Assembly: GCA_033856025.1 (NCBI GenBank)
Contig: JAWVFQ010000001.1
Span: 75,433-139,432, forward strand
Reading direction: 5' to 3'
From: AC-38 sp033856025
GTDB taxonomy: Bacteria; Actinomycetota; Thermoleophilia; Solirubrobacterales; Solirubrobacteraceae
Length of the DNA stretch: 64,000 nt
Shown here in pieces: positions 42,268 through 50,266 of the stretch. Under the pieces are notes generated by a model. That model was not told the origin of the DNA and ran no database searches. It was given only the letters and a program-made list of their open reading frames with translations. The position numbers and the translations under genes are program-made. Every line of letters starts with the position of its first letter. Positions within the stretch are counted from its first letter, which is position 1.

Positions 42268-43454
42268 CCGCGCGGCGGCCGGCGGCGCAGCCGCTCGGCC
42301 GGGCGCGACAGCGCCTCCGCCAGGCGGTAGCGGCGGCTCGCCTTGATCTCGTCCACGGCGGCGGTGGCCTGGCGGGCCAGCTCCTGCGCCTGCTCGGAGC
42401 GCTCGGCCTGGTTGCGCAGGCGGCCCATGAGGTCGTCGGCGCGGCGGCGCTCGTCGAGCAGTGCGGACTCGGCCAGCCACTCTCGCTGCGCCATCCGCGC
42501 CAGCGCCCGCAGGGGCGCGTCGGGCGGCGGGGCGACGGGGCCGCCGGCCAGGCGGTCGAGCAGGCCGACGAGCGCGCGAGCGTGGTCGTCCGCGCGGTGG
42601 TGGGCCAGGGCGAGGTCGCGGTTGGCGCCGCCCATGTCCGGGCGGTAGGCGGCGAGCTCGCGGAGCAGGCGGGCGCGCTCCACCGGCGCGTCGGTGGCCT
42701 GGCCCAGGAACGCGTCGGCCTCGAGCGCCGGGTAGCGCTCGGGCGTGACCCAGCCGTCGGCCCCGAGGAAGTCGTAGACGTAGGCCGCGCGCCCGCAGGC
42801 CATCGCCTCCAGCGTGACCCGGCTCTTGCCCACGACGATGTCCGCCCAGGCCATGGCGGCCTCGGGCTGGTCGGTCGGCGGGTCCTCGCCGCCGTGGAAG
42901 CTCGTCTCCAGGCCCATCTCGGCGGCCACCGAGGCCAGCAGCGCCCGGCGGTCGCCGCGGGCGTAGTTGCCGATCGCCACGAGCTTGCGCGGCTGCTCGC
43001 GCGCCGTCCCGGCGGGACGGAAGCGGTTCACGTCGATGGGCTGGCGCAGGCGGACGACCTCGGGGCGCACCGGCATGGCGGCCAGGTGGCGGGCCACGCG
43101 GTCGCTCATCACGACGATGGCCGAGACGACGTCGGGGACCTGGGGCGGCGCGTCGATCCCGAACAGGTCCGAGTGGCACACGAACACCCGCGGCGCCGTG
43201 GGATAGCGATCGGCCAGCTGCAGCGCGGTCACCTCGTCCTGGGCCACCACCGCGTCCACGGCGTCGGGCAGCTGGCTCTCGCCGGCGGCCACGGGCAGTC
43301 CGCCGGCGCGCGCGCGGTCGGCCATCGGCCCCTGTTCCAGGGCGTGGATCGTCACGTCGTGGCCGAGCGCGAGGAGCTGCTCGGCGACCGTGACGAGGTA
43401 GGTGTCCGCCCCGGCCTGCGCGATCAGGTGGTGCGTTCCGAGCACGACCCGCAT
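42264..43454 (-). CDS. GT4-like glycosyltransferase with C-terminal coiled coil
   Basis: 396 aa. MRVVLGTHHLIAQAGADTYL resembles a GT4 N-terminus, with GADTY where GGAE is usual. VFVCHSDLFGIDAPPQVPDV, VVRLRQPIDVNRFRPAG and VVGKSRVTLEAMACGRAAYV are consistent with a GT-B fold, but the catalytic E-x7-E is weak (KSRVTLEAM). Residues about 325-396 are charged and helical (DERRRADDLMGRL, AERSEQAQELARQ), likely a coiled coil ending in an Arg-rich tail. TAGGAT lies 7 bases before the ATG (43462-43467). It could be an inactive or specialised transferase. It converges on the HAD gene with a shared CTAG. Confidence 0.7.
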   Translation of the reverse strand: MRVVLGTHHLIAQAGADTYLVTVAEQLLALGHDVTIHALEQGPMADRARAGGLPVAAGESQLPDAVDAVVAQDEVTALQLADRYPTAPRVFVCHSDLFGIDAPPQVPDVVSAIVVMSDRVARHLAAMPVRPEVVRLRQPIDVNRFRPAGTAREQPRKLVAIGNYARGDRRALLASVAAEMGLETSFHGGEDPPTDQPEAAMAWADIVVGKSRVTLEAMACGRAAYVYDFLGADGWVTPERYPALEADAFLGQATDAPVERARLLRELAAYRPDMGGANRDLALAHHRADDHARALVGLLDRLAGGPVAPPPDAPLRALARMAQREWLAESALLDERRRADDLMGRLRNQAERSEQAQELARQATAAVDEIKASRRYRLAEALSRPAERLRRRPPRG

Positions 43455-43475
43455 GCGCCGGATCCTACGCGCGCG

Positions 43476-45347
43476 TCAGCGCCGGGCGATCCGCGCCGGG
43501 TCGACCGCGTAGCGCGGGCGCCCGATGCCCGCGGCGGCGCTGGGGCGCTCGCGCGCCGGCAGCTCGACCGCTATGCGCCCCAGCGCGACCGAGAAGGCGC
43601 CGTTGGAGGCCCGCAGGTAGTCCGGATCGCGGCCCACGAGCTCGAGCAGGATCCGGTGGCCCGGCTCGAAGCGGTAGCCGTTGCCGTGCAGCTGGAAGAG
43701 CGCCTGTCCGCGCTGGTTGGGGAGCAGGCGGTAGGCGCCGCGGGTGACCAGCAGCTGGGTCCCCGCGACCGGGTCGACGTCCCACAGGCGCGAGTCGAGC
43801 TGGCCGAACGGCCCCCGCGCCGTGAGCGTGACGCGCACCGTGGGGCGGCCGAGCAGGGTGAAGCCACCCGCGGGGACGGCGCGCTGGGCGACCGCGGTTC
43901 CCGGCACCTGTGGCTGCAGGGCAATCGTCTTGCAGGCATCGCTGGTGCCGAAGTTCGGGGTGAAGGCGTGGCCGGTGTCCAGCGAGCCGCCGTCGTGGGT
44001 GACGGTCTGCCCGGCGGCGCCGCTCAGCGTGACCGCGCCGGGGTGCAGCTTCGTCCACGAGGTGGCGGCGTAGCGGGTTCCGCCGTCCGCGGTGCGCGGA
44101 CACGCCTGCGTGTAGGTGACGACGCTGCCGGCCGCGGGCGGGCGGCCCCGGCCTCGCAGGTGGGCGTCGAAGAAGCGCGCGGCGGCGTCGTTGGCGGCGC
44201 GCTCCTGGTTGGGATGGGCGCTCCCGCGGGCGTGGCCCGTGTCGAAGAGCTGGAGCGAGATGGGCGCGCCGAGTCGCCGCTGGCGCAGCGTGTTGTAGAG
44301 GCGCAGCGCCTCGCTGGACGGGAAGAGGTCGTCCGCCCACCCGTTCTGGACGAGCAGGGGCAGGGGCGTGCCGGTCAGCCGGACCGACGAGTGATAGGTC
44401 GACAGCTCGCGCGCGACGCGCCGGCCGGCCGCGCCGTAGGGCTCACCGCGCTCCACGGTGTCCTTCCAGCCCAGGATGTCCGCCGTGGGATCGGCGCCGC
44501 GCGGCGCGACGAACCCGGAGGCCTGTGCGACCGCGAGCAGCGCGTTGACGAAGGCGGTGTTCTCGACCCCCGGCGGGTCCTGGCTCTCCCAGCCGGCGCG
44601 CTCGAAGTCCAGAAAACGCCCGTTGGGCAGTAGGGCGGCGACGATGTCGTGCCCGGTGAAGGTCGTGAACACGGACTTGACGGCGAGCGAACGCCCGCGC
44701 GGGCTGCGCCACGGCGCGAAGCGCCCGCTGGGCAGCCGGATTCGGTTGCGCAGGAACGCCAGGTGCAGGCCCTGGACGCTGCCGCCCGACACGCCGGAGT
44801 AGCCCAGCGCGTCGGCGCGCGCGATCCCCTGGTCCACGAGCAGCCCGAGCAGGTACTGGGTGTCGCGGGTCTCATAGCGCTGGTCGAACAGGTGCGTCCA
44901 GCCGCGCGCGCAGTTCGTGCCGCGCGAGTCGACCACGCCGCACGACCGCCCGAATCCGCGCGAGGAGTAGTTCACGACGGCGTAGCCGCGGGCCGCGTAG
45001 AACAGGTTGTTGCGATGGATGAGCGCGGCCTCCACCCGGCCGCGGCGCAGGCCCTCGGGATCGTCGGCCTCGAACGTCGACTTCTCGCCCGGGAAGCCGT
45101 GCATGAGCACGATCGTGGGGAACGGACCGTCGCCCGCGGCCGGGAGCGTGACGTCGACGTCCAGCGGCACTCCGTCCCAGCTGCGCACGCGCTGCGCGTC
45201 GCCGAACGTCGGGCAGAAGCGCGCCGCGTTCAGCGGCACGCAGCCGTGGCCGAACGGCGTGGGTTCCGCGGTCGCCCTCGCCGGGAGGCTCGCCGCGAGG
45301 GCGGCCAGCCCGGCCAGCCCGGCCAGGACGGTGGCCGCCCGTCTCAG
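43476..45347 (-). CDS. Secreted X-Pro dipeptidyl-peptidase/acyl-esterase family (S15) hydrolase
   Basis: 623 aa. Signal peptide LRRAATVLAGLAGLAALAAS is followed by an alpha/beta hydrolase domain with LMHGFPGEKSTF, VVNYSSRGFGRSCG, the nucleophile region GVSGGSVQG (Ser190), QNGWADDLFPSSEA (Asp) and FDTGHARGSAH (His). The C-terminal half (about 400-623) is the jelly-roll domain of CocE/PepX-type enzymes. Substrate may be an acyl ester or an X-Pro peptide. There is no ATG, GTG or TTG that gives the signal peptide; CTG at 45347 overlaps the msrB stop as CTGA and has GAGGACCAGG upstream, so I take it as the start. Downstream GTG at GCVPL would remove the secretion signal. Confidence 0.75.
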   Translation of the reverse strand: MRRAATVLAGLAGLAALAASLPARATAEPTPFGHGCVPLNAARFCPTFGDAQRVRSWDGVPLDVDVTLPAAGDGPFPTIVLMHGFPGEKSTFEADDPEGLRRGRVEAALIHRNNLFYAARGYAVVNYSSRGFGRSCGVVDSRGTNCARGWTHLFDQRYETRDTQYLLGLLVDQGIARADALGYSGVSGGSVQGLHLAFLRNRIRLPSGRFAPWRSPRGRSLAVKSVFTTFTGHDIVAALLPNGRFLDFERAGWESQDPPGVENTAFVNALLAVAQASGFVAPRGADPTADILGWKDTVERGEPYGAAGRRVARELSTYHSSVRLTGTPLPLLVQNGWADDLFPSSEALRLYNTLRQRRLGAPISLQLFDTGHARGSAHPNQERAANDAAARFFDAHLRGRGRPPAAGSVVTYTQACPRTADGGTRYAATSWTKLHPGAVTLSGAAGQTVTHDGGSLDTGHAFTPNFGTSDACKTIALQPQVPGTAVAQRAVPAGGFTLLGRPTVRVTLTARGPFGQLDSRLWDVDPVAGTQLLVTRGAYRLLPNQRGQALFQLHGNGYRFEPGHRILLELVGRDPDYLRASNGAFSVALGRIAVELPARERPSAAAGIGRPRYAVDPARIARR

Positions 45348-45739
45348 GAGGCCTGGTCCTCGGGGTCCAGCTTCAGAGACGCGGAGTTGATGCAGTAGCG
45401 CTGGCCCGTGGGCTGGGGCCCATCGTCGAACACGTGGCCCAGGTGCGCGCCGCAGCTGCGGCAGTTGACCTCGGTGCGCTTCATGAACAGCGAGCGGTCC
45501 TCGCGCTCCTCCACCTTCTCGGGGTCGGCGGGCTGGTAGAAGCTCGGCCAGCCCGTGCCCGAGTCGAACTTCGTCTCGGAGTCGAAGAGCGGCTCGCCGC
45601 ACACGACGCAGCGGTAGATCCCGTCGTCGTGGCAGTCGTGGTACTCGCCGGTGAAGGGCGGCTCCGTGCCGGACTCCTGGGTGACGTGGAACTGCTCGGG
45701 GGTGAGGCGCTCGCGAAGCTCGGCGTCGTCGGTGGCCAT
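45344..45739 (-). CDS. msrB: Peptide-methionine (R)-S-oxide reductase
   Basis: 131 aa, standard MsrB length. Zinc ligands Cys44, Cys47, Cys93 and Cys96 (CVVC and CRSC), SGTGWPSFYQP, and catalytic Cys116 in RYCINSASL are all present, as is GHVFDDGPQPTG. It reduces methionine-R-sulfoxide in proteins using thioredoxin. No signal peptide is seen, so it is cytoplasmic. TAGCCT (45746-45751 on the minus strand) lies 6 bases before the ATG, implying a near-leaderless mRNA. It leads a two-gene unit with the S15 hydrolase, whose start overlaps its stop. Confidence 0.95.
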   Translation of the reverse strand: MATDDAELRERLTPEQFHVTQESGTEPPFTGEYHDCHDDGIYRCVVCGEPLFDSETKFDSGTGWPSFYQPADPEKVEEREDRSLFMKRTEVNCRSCGAHLGHVFDDGPQPTGQRYCINSASLKLDPEDQAS

Positions 45740-45758
45740 GCGCCAAGGCTAGCGGGCG

Positions 45759-46388
45759 CTACAGGTGCGCCGGATGGCGCGCCACGAAGTTGCTCGTGTC
45801 GCGCATGCGCGAGCGCCAGAACGAGCCCGACTCCCCGCTGGAGTCGAAGCGCCGCCCGTTGATCACCATGAACACGTGGCCGCCGTTGGCGTAGACGGTC
45901 ACGTGGCGCCCGCGGCCGCGCACCCCCCAGCGCATGAAGCGGTCGGCCGTGCGCGACTCGCGCAGCAGCCCGGCGGCATGCAGGACGTAGGAGACGGCGC
46001 CCGAGCAGTCGTAGCCCGAGTCGTTCCACTGCCCGTGGCCGCCGCCCCAGCGGTACCCGCGGTTCGCGATCCGGTTGGCGGCGTGGACCATGGCCCGCAG
46101 GCGGCGGTTGCCGCCCCCGCCGCGACCGCGGCGCAGGATGCGCCACGTCGCCGGTCCCACGACCCCGTCCACGCGCATGCGGTGACGGCGCTGGAAGGCG
46201 CGCACGGAGCGCAGCGTGCCGGCGCCGAAGATGCCGTCGGCGCGGACGCCGAGCAGGCGCTGGAGGCTGCGGACCGCCGGGCCGCGGTCGCCGCGATGCA
46301 GGGTCGGCGACGAGGCGGCGGCGGGAGCCGCGAGGGCGAGCAGCAGCACGACGACGAGCGCCGCGAGCCAGGAGGGCCGGGAACGCAT
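45759..46388 (-). CDS. Secreted peptidoglycan-binding and NlpC/P60-like protein
   Basis: 209 aa. Signal peptide to about residue 26 (ending APAAAS). Residues 30-85 are a peptidoglycan-binding helix bundle (RGDRGPAVRSLQRLLGVRAD, GIFGAGTLRSVRAFQRRH, DGVVGPATW). Residues about 95-209 look like an NlpC/P60-type papain-like domain: YDCSGAVSYVL with Cys128 and GGHVFMVINGR with His171. It would cleave or bind cell-wall peptides. TAGCTT (46398-46403, minus strand) lies 9 bases before the ATG. Next to the tandem glycoside hydrolases it fits a cell-envelope remodelling group. Confidence 0.85.
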   Translation of the reverse strand: MRSRPSWLAALVVVLLLALAAPAAASSPTLHRGDRGPAVRSLQRLLGVRADGIFGAGTLRSVRAFQRRHRMRVDGVVGPATWRILRRGRGGGGNRRLRAMVHAANRIANRGYRWGGGHGQWNDSGYDCSGAVSYVLHAAGLLRESRTADRFMRWGVRGRGRHVTVYANGGHVFMVINGRRFDSSGESGSFWRSRMRDTSNFVARHPAHL

Positions 46389-46538
46389 GGCCGCGCCAAG
46401 CTAGCAGCGCGGGTGTGGGGCGAACCCCGAAACCCCCTGCAAACAACAGAGTTATGTATCCCTGAGGCCGCTGGACGGGCGTCCAGTTCTCAGGCGTGAA
46501 ACTTGAGGAACGGCGCCTGGGTCCGATGAACCCCAGGC
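46389..46538 (+). promoter_or_regulatory. Promoter and structured leader of the first tandem glycoside hydrolase gene
   Basis: An AT-rich patch around TTATGTAT (46452-46459) is the likely -10 in this otherwise G+C-rich gap. It is followed at once by a nested inverted repeat: CCTGAG (46461-46466), CTGGAC (46471-46476), loop GGGC, GTCCAG (46481-46486), CTCAGG (46489-46494). A second hairpin, GCCTGGG (46515-46521) with CCCAGGC (46532-46538), ends at the base before the ATG. The leader would be about 75 bases and strongly folded, unlike the near-leaderless genes around it. It may be a cis-regulatory RNA, or the first repeat may be a protein operator. Confidence 0.45.
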
Positions 46539-48197
46539 ATGGGTCTACGTCCTCCCCTTCGCCACCTCGCCGCCGCGGCCCTGGCCTGCGCCTTCGCCGG
46601 CGCCGCCCTGCCGGCCGCCGCCGGCGCCGCCGAGCCCGGCGTCGTCCTGCCCAACCCGACGCTCAACGACGGCACGCTGCAGCGCATCCAGTCCTCCGGC
46701 GCGCGCAACGTGCGCGTGTTCGCGTCCTGGAAGATGCTCGAGCAGCGCCGCGGCCAGTTCACCCCGTACATCCTGGCCGACTACGACGCGCTGGCCGACA
46801 AGATGAAGTCGCTGGGGATCGGCGTCTACTTCGTCGTCACGCAGACTCCCGACTGGGCCGGCTCCGCCGCCAACTCGGCTCCCCCCGCCGGGGCGTACGC
46901 CGACTTCATGGGCCGCCTGGCCGCGCACTTCCGCGGTCGCGTCCAGGCCTACGAGGTCTGGAACGAGCCCGACGACGTCGTCTTCTGGGCCGGCGGCGCG
47001 CCGCCCGCCGACTACACCGCCCTGCTCAAGGGCGCGCACGCCGCCGTCAACGCGGCCGACCCCGCGGCCAAGGTGGGCGTCGGCGGCCTGGTGGGCAACG
47101 ACTACGGCTACCTGGAGAAGCTCTACGGCGCCGGCGCCAAGGGCTCCTTCGACTTCGTCGGCGTCCACACCGACACGGGCTGCCAGCACGTCGACCCCAA
47201 GCTCGCCTCGCGCGACGTCGACGGCCGCATCTCGCGCTGGTCGTTCACCGGCTACCGCGAGGTCCGCGCCACCATGGAGGCCCACGGCGACCCGAAGCCG
47301 ATCTGGATGACCGAGATCGGGTGGCAGGTGCGCGGGGACAAGTGCCCGCAGGCCCCCGGCGACCCCGCCGGCGTCACCGCCGCCGTGCAGGGCACCTACC
47401 TGTCCCACGCCTACGGCTGCCTGGCCGCCGATCCCTACGTCGAGCGCGCCTCCTGGTTCTCCCTGACCGACTTCGCCGCCACCGAGGCCACGGGCGGGGG
47501 CTACGGCCTGTTCACCTTCGCCGGCATCGGACGGCCCTCGCTGGCCGCCTTCCAGCGGGCCGGCTCGGCCGCCGCGGACCACTCCTGCGGGCTGAAGGTG
47601 GACGCGGGCGGTGCGGGCATCGACGTCGCCTATCCGACCGGCGCCAGCGGCGTGTCGGGCGACCTGCGCTTCAAGGCGAGCGCCCGCGACGACCAGGGCA
47701 TCCGCAACCTCGCCGTCCTGGTCGACGGCCGCCAGGTCAAGATCACCGCCAAGAAGGAGCTCACGGGCGTGTGGACCGGCTGGCGCAAGCTCGCGATGGG
47801 CCCCCACACCGTCACCTTCCGCGCGGTCGACGACGCGCTGAACGTCACGACCCGTGACGTGACCGTCAACCGCGTGGCCTACGGCGATGGCGAGCCGGTC
47901 CGCACGCGCATCTCCGTCGGCCTGTACGGCACCGGCAAGTCGCGCATCGCCGCCGGGACGCTGTTCACCAGGCCCGGCGAGGCCAAGCCCTTCCTGCGCG
48001 GTCGCATGACCATCGCGTTCGAGCGCAAGGCCGGCCCGCGCTGGGTGCCCTACGGGGGCGCCGCGGCGGGCTCGGTGTCCAGCGCGCTCCAGCGCCGGCG
48101 CAAGTTCAAGCCGGGCCGCTACCGCGTCGTCATCACGTTCGCGGGGTACAAGTCGTTCCGCCCCGCCACCGCGCGGCGCTCCTTCACCATTCGCTGA
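46539..48197 (+). CDS. Secreted glycoside hydrolase, tandem copy 1
   Basis: 552 aa. Signal peptide to about residue 31 (PAAAGAAEPG). The TIM-barrel domain (about 35-370) has the clan A pair: acid/base Glu143 in AYEVWNEPDD and nucleophile Glu259 in PIWMTEIGW, with FASWKMLEQRRG on an early strand, a pattern seen in GH5/GH39-like enzymes. Residues about 375-455 form an Ig-like module (ARDDQGIRNLAVLVDGRQVK) and about 456-552 a second beta module. A retaining glycosidase acting on an extracellular glycan is expected; the substrate is unknown. It is followed by a paralogue of exactly the same length, 74 bases downstream. Confidence 0.83.
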   Translation: MGLRPPLRHLAAAALACAFAGAALPAAAGAAEPGVVLPNPTLNDGTLQRIQSSGARNVRVFASWKMLEQRRGQFTPYILADYDALADKMKSLGIGVYFVVTQTPDWAGSAANSAPPAGAYADFMGRLAAHFRGRVQAYEVWNEPDDVVFWAGGAPPADYTALLKGAHAAVNAADPAAKVGVGGLVGNDYGYLEKLYGAGAKGSFDFVGVHTDTGCQHVDPKLASRDVDGRISRWSFTGYREVRATMEAHGDPKPIWMTEIGWQVRGDKCPQAPGDPAGVTAAVQGTYLSHAYGCLAADPYVERASWFSLTDFAATEATGGGYGLFTFAGIGRPSLAAFQRAGSAAADHSCGLKVDAGGAGIDVAYPTGASGVSGDLRFKASARDDQGIRNLAVLVDGRQVKITAKKELTGVWTGWRKLAMGPHTVTFRAVDDALNVTTRDVTVNRVAYGDGEPVRTRISVGLYGTGKSRIAAGTLFTRPGEAKPFLRGRMTIAFERKAGPRWVPYGGAAAGSVSSALQRRRKFKPGRYRVVITFAGYKSFRPATARRSFTIR

Positions 48198-48229
48198 CCG
48201 AAGCTCCTGGAAACGGGGTGTGGGCGGGG

Positions 48230-48258
48230 TTCACAATCGCCGTCCGGCGGTGCATACT
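48230..48258 (+). promoter_or_regulatory. Sigma-70-type promoter of the second tandem glycoside hydrolase gene
   Basis: TTCACA (48230-48235) and CATACT (48253-48258) are spaced by exactly 17 bases, the best -35/-10 pair seen in the window. CATACT ends 13 bases before the ATG at 48272. This gives the second hydrolase its own promoter although it is only 74 bases downstream of the first. The region also has a small CGCCG/CGGCG inverted repeat between the boxes. Confidence 0.55.
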
Positions 48259-48271
48259 GAGTCGCGAACGG

Positions 48272-49930
48272 ATGATCTCGCGGAAGCTCAGCCACGGACG
48301 GCGGCTCCGCCTCGCTCTGGCAGCGTGGGCGGTGGCCCTCGCCGCACTTCCCGCCGCGGCCGGCGCCGCGCAGCCCGGCGCGGTGCTGCCCAACGGCGAC
48401 CTCGGCAACGGGCAGCTCCAGCGCATCCAGCAGTCCGGCGCCAAGCACGTGCGCATCTTCACCTCGTGGCGGATGCTCGAGCCGCGGCGCGGCTACCTGG
48501 ACCCGCACATCATCGCCCAGTACGACGCCACGATCGACCGCCTGAAGTCGCTGGGGATCGGCGTCTACCTCGTGGTCGTGCAGACGCCGACGTGGGCCGG
48601 CCAGGCCGCCAACTCGCCGCCGCCGCCCGACGCCTACGCCGACTTCGTCGGCCGGCTGGCCGCGCGCTGGCAGGGCAAGGTCGTGGCCTATGAGGTCTGG
48701 AACGAGATGGACGGCCCGATCTTCTGGGCCAACGAAGCCCCCCCGTCCGAGTACGTCGCGCTGATCAAGGCCGCCTACCCCGCGATCAAGAAGGGCGACC
48801 CGGCGGCCCTCGTGGGCACGGCCGGCCTGGTGGGCAACGACTACGACTACGTGAACAAGCTCTACGCCGCCGGGATCAAGGGCAACTTCGACTTCCTCGG
48901 GATCCACACCGACACCGGCTGCGCATTCAGCGACCCGCGCAAGGCCGACCGCGACCAGAACGGCAAGATCTCGCGGTGGGCGTTCACCGGCTACCGCGAG
49001 GTGCACGCGGTGATGCTGGCCAACGGGGACACGACCCCGATCTGGATGACGGAGATCGGCTGGCAGGTCTCGCCGGGGCGCTGCGCGCAGGCGCCCAACA
49101 TCCCGGCGGGCGTCTCGACCGCCGACCAGGCGGACTACCTGACCAAGGCCTACAACTGCCTGGCCGGCGACCCCTACGTGCAGGTCGCGTCGTGGTTCTC
49201 GCTCAACGACTTCGGCCCCGACGAGAACACGGGCGGCGGCTACGGGCTGTTCACCTTCGGGGGCGCGGCCCGTGCCTCGCTGCGCGCGTTCCAGTCCGCC
49301 GACCAGGCCAGACCGGACGCGGGCTGCGGCCTGGCCCTCGACGTGGCCGCCGCGTCGCTCACCGTCGTCGCGCCCACGAACGGGTCGGGGGCCTCGGGCA
49401 TCCTCGCCTACAAGGCCACGGCGAGCGACGCCACCGGCGTGCGGACGCTGGCCATGCTGATCGACGGCAAGCAGGTCCTCGTCACGTCCAAGAACACGCT
49501 GGCCGGCCAGTACACCGCGTGGCGCAACCTGCGCTTCGGTCCGCACACGGTCACCTTCCGCGCGATCGACGACACGAACAAGGTGACCAGCAAGTCCGTG
49601 ACGGTGAACCGCGTCCTGTGGGGGCTGGGAGAGGAGGTCGCCACGCGCGCCACGCTGCGGGTGTCCGGGGGGACCGGACGCCGGCGCAACATCCGCGCGC
49701 GCCTGTTCGTGGTGCCGCGCTCCGCGACCCGGTTCCTGCGCGGCGGGTTCAGCCTGGTCTTCGAGCGCCGGGTCGGCACGGCCTGGGTGGCGGCGGGCCG
49801 CGCCCGGGGCACGACGAACATCTCCGCCCGGCGGACGTTCGCTCCCGGCACGTTCCGCGTGACCGCGATCTACCCCGGCTACAAGGCCTTCCGCGGCGCC
49901 GTGGCGCGCCGCACCTTCGTCGTCCGCTAG
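48272..49930 (+). CDS. Secreted glycoside hydrolase, tandem copy 2
   Basis: 552 aa, identical in length to the preceding gene and alignable end to end: signal peptide ending PAAAGAAQ, FTSWRMLEPRRG, LKSLGIGVYLVVVQTP, catalytic Glu145 in VAYEVWNEMDG and Glu261 in IWMTEIGW, the NTGGGYGLFTFGG loop, then the two C-terminal beta modules (MLIDGKQVLVTSKNTLAGQY). Both active-site glutamates are conserved, so both copies should be active. ATG 48272 is chosen because the signal peptide and the promoter fit it; an opening 54 bases upstream is inside the promoter. Differences cluster around the active-site loops, which suggests divergent substrate preference (inference). Confidence 0.83.
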   Translation: MISRKLSHGRRLRLALAAWAVALAALPAAAGAAQPGAVLPNGDLGNGQLQRIQQSGAKHVRIFTSWRMLEPRRGYLDPHIIAQYDATIDRLKSLGIGVYLVVVQTPTWAGQAANSPPPPDAYADFVGRLAARWQGKVVAYEVWNEMDGPIFWANEAPPSEYVALIKAAYPAIKKGDPAALVGTAGLVGNDYDYVNKLYAAGIKGNFDFLGIHTDTGCAFSDPRKADRDQNGKISRWAFTGYREVHAVMLANGDTTPIWMTEIGWQVSPGRCAQAPNIPAGVSTADQADYLTKAYNCLAGDPYVQVASWFSLNDFGPDENTGGGYGLFTFGGAARASLRAFQSADQARPDAGCGLALDVAAASLTVVAPTNGSGASGILAYKATASDATGVRTLAMLIDGKQVLVTSKNTLAGQYTAWRNLRFGPHTVTFRAIDDTNKVTSKSVTVNRVLWGLGEEVATRATLRVSGGTGRRRNIRARLFVVPRSATRFLRGGFSLVFERRVGTAWVAAGRARGTTNISARRTFAPGTFRVTAIYPGYKAFRGAVARRTFVVR

Positions 49931-49960
49931 ACGGCGCGCCCGACGGGGTAGGCCCCCGGT

Positions 49961-50236
49961 ATGGGAGCGCGAGTGCTGTGGGCCGTCCGGTACGGCCTCC
50001 CCATCGCCCTGATCGTCACCGGCTTCGTCCTGCTCGCCGTCGGCGGCTCGGGCTCGCTGGACGGCTGGGCGATGTTCACCGGCGCGGGGCTGGCCGTCCT
50101 GCTGCTCAACGCCACGTTCCGGCTGGGCGCCGGCGGCGACCGGGAGCGCGACGAGGAGGAAGCGGCCCGCCGGCACTACGACCGTCACGGCCGCTGGCCT
50201 GACGACCCGCCCGAGCGCGCGGGCCGGCGGGCCTGA
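49961..50236 (+). CDS. Small membrane protein, unknown function
   Basis: 91 aa. Two hydrophobic spans (about 10-30, GLPIALIVTGFVLLAVGG, and 35-53, GWAMFTGAGLAVLLLNATF) followed by a strongly charged tail (GDRERDEEEAARRHYDRHG). No family recognised. TAGGCC ends six bases before the ATG and may be a weak -10. It lies between the glycoside hydrolase and the SDR gene, 30 bases before the latter, and may be cotranscribed with it. Confidence 0.6.
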   Translation: MGARVLWAVRYGLPIALIVTGFVLLAVGGSGSLDGWAMFTGAGLAVLLLNATFRLGAGGDRERDEEEAARRHYDRHGRWPDDPPERAGRRA

Positions 50237-50266
50237 GCCGGCGCCGAGGAAGTAGATTTCCCCGCC

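Noticed and set aside
38754..44633. A 1959-codon open frame on the plus strand
   Set aside because: It runs across ctaA, the HAD gene and two minus-strand genes. Its residues are almost all Arg, Ala, Gly and Pro and no motif is visible; it reflects the lack of stops in G+C-rich DNA.
46389..46538. A known c-di-GMP or c-di-AMP riboswitch before the glycoside hydrolase
   Set aside because: The conserved core sequences of those classes are not present; only generic stems are seen.
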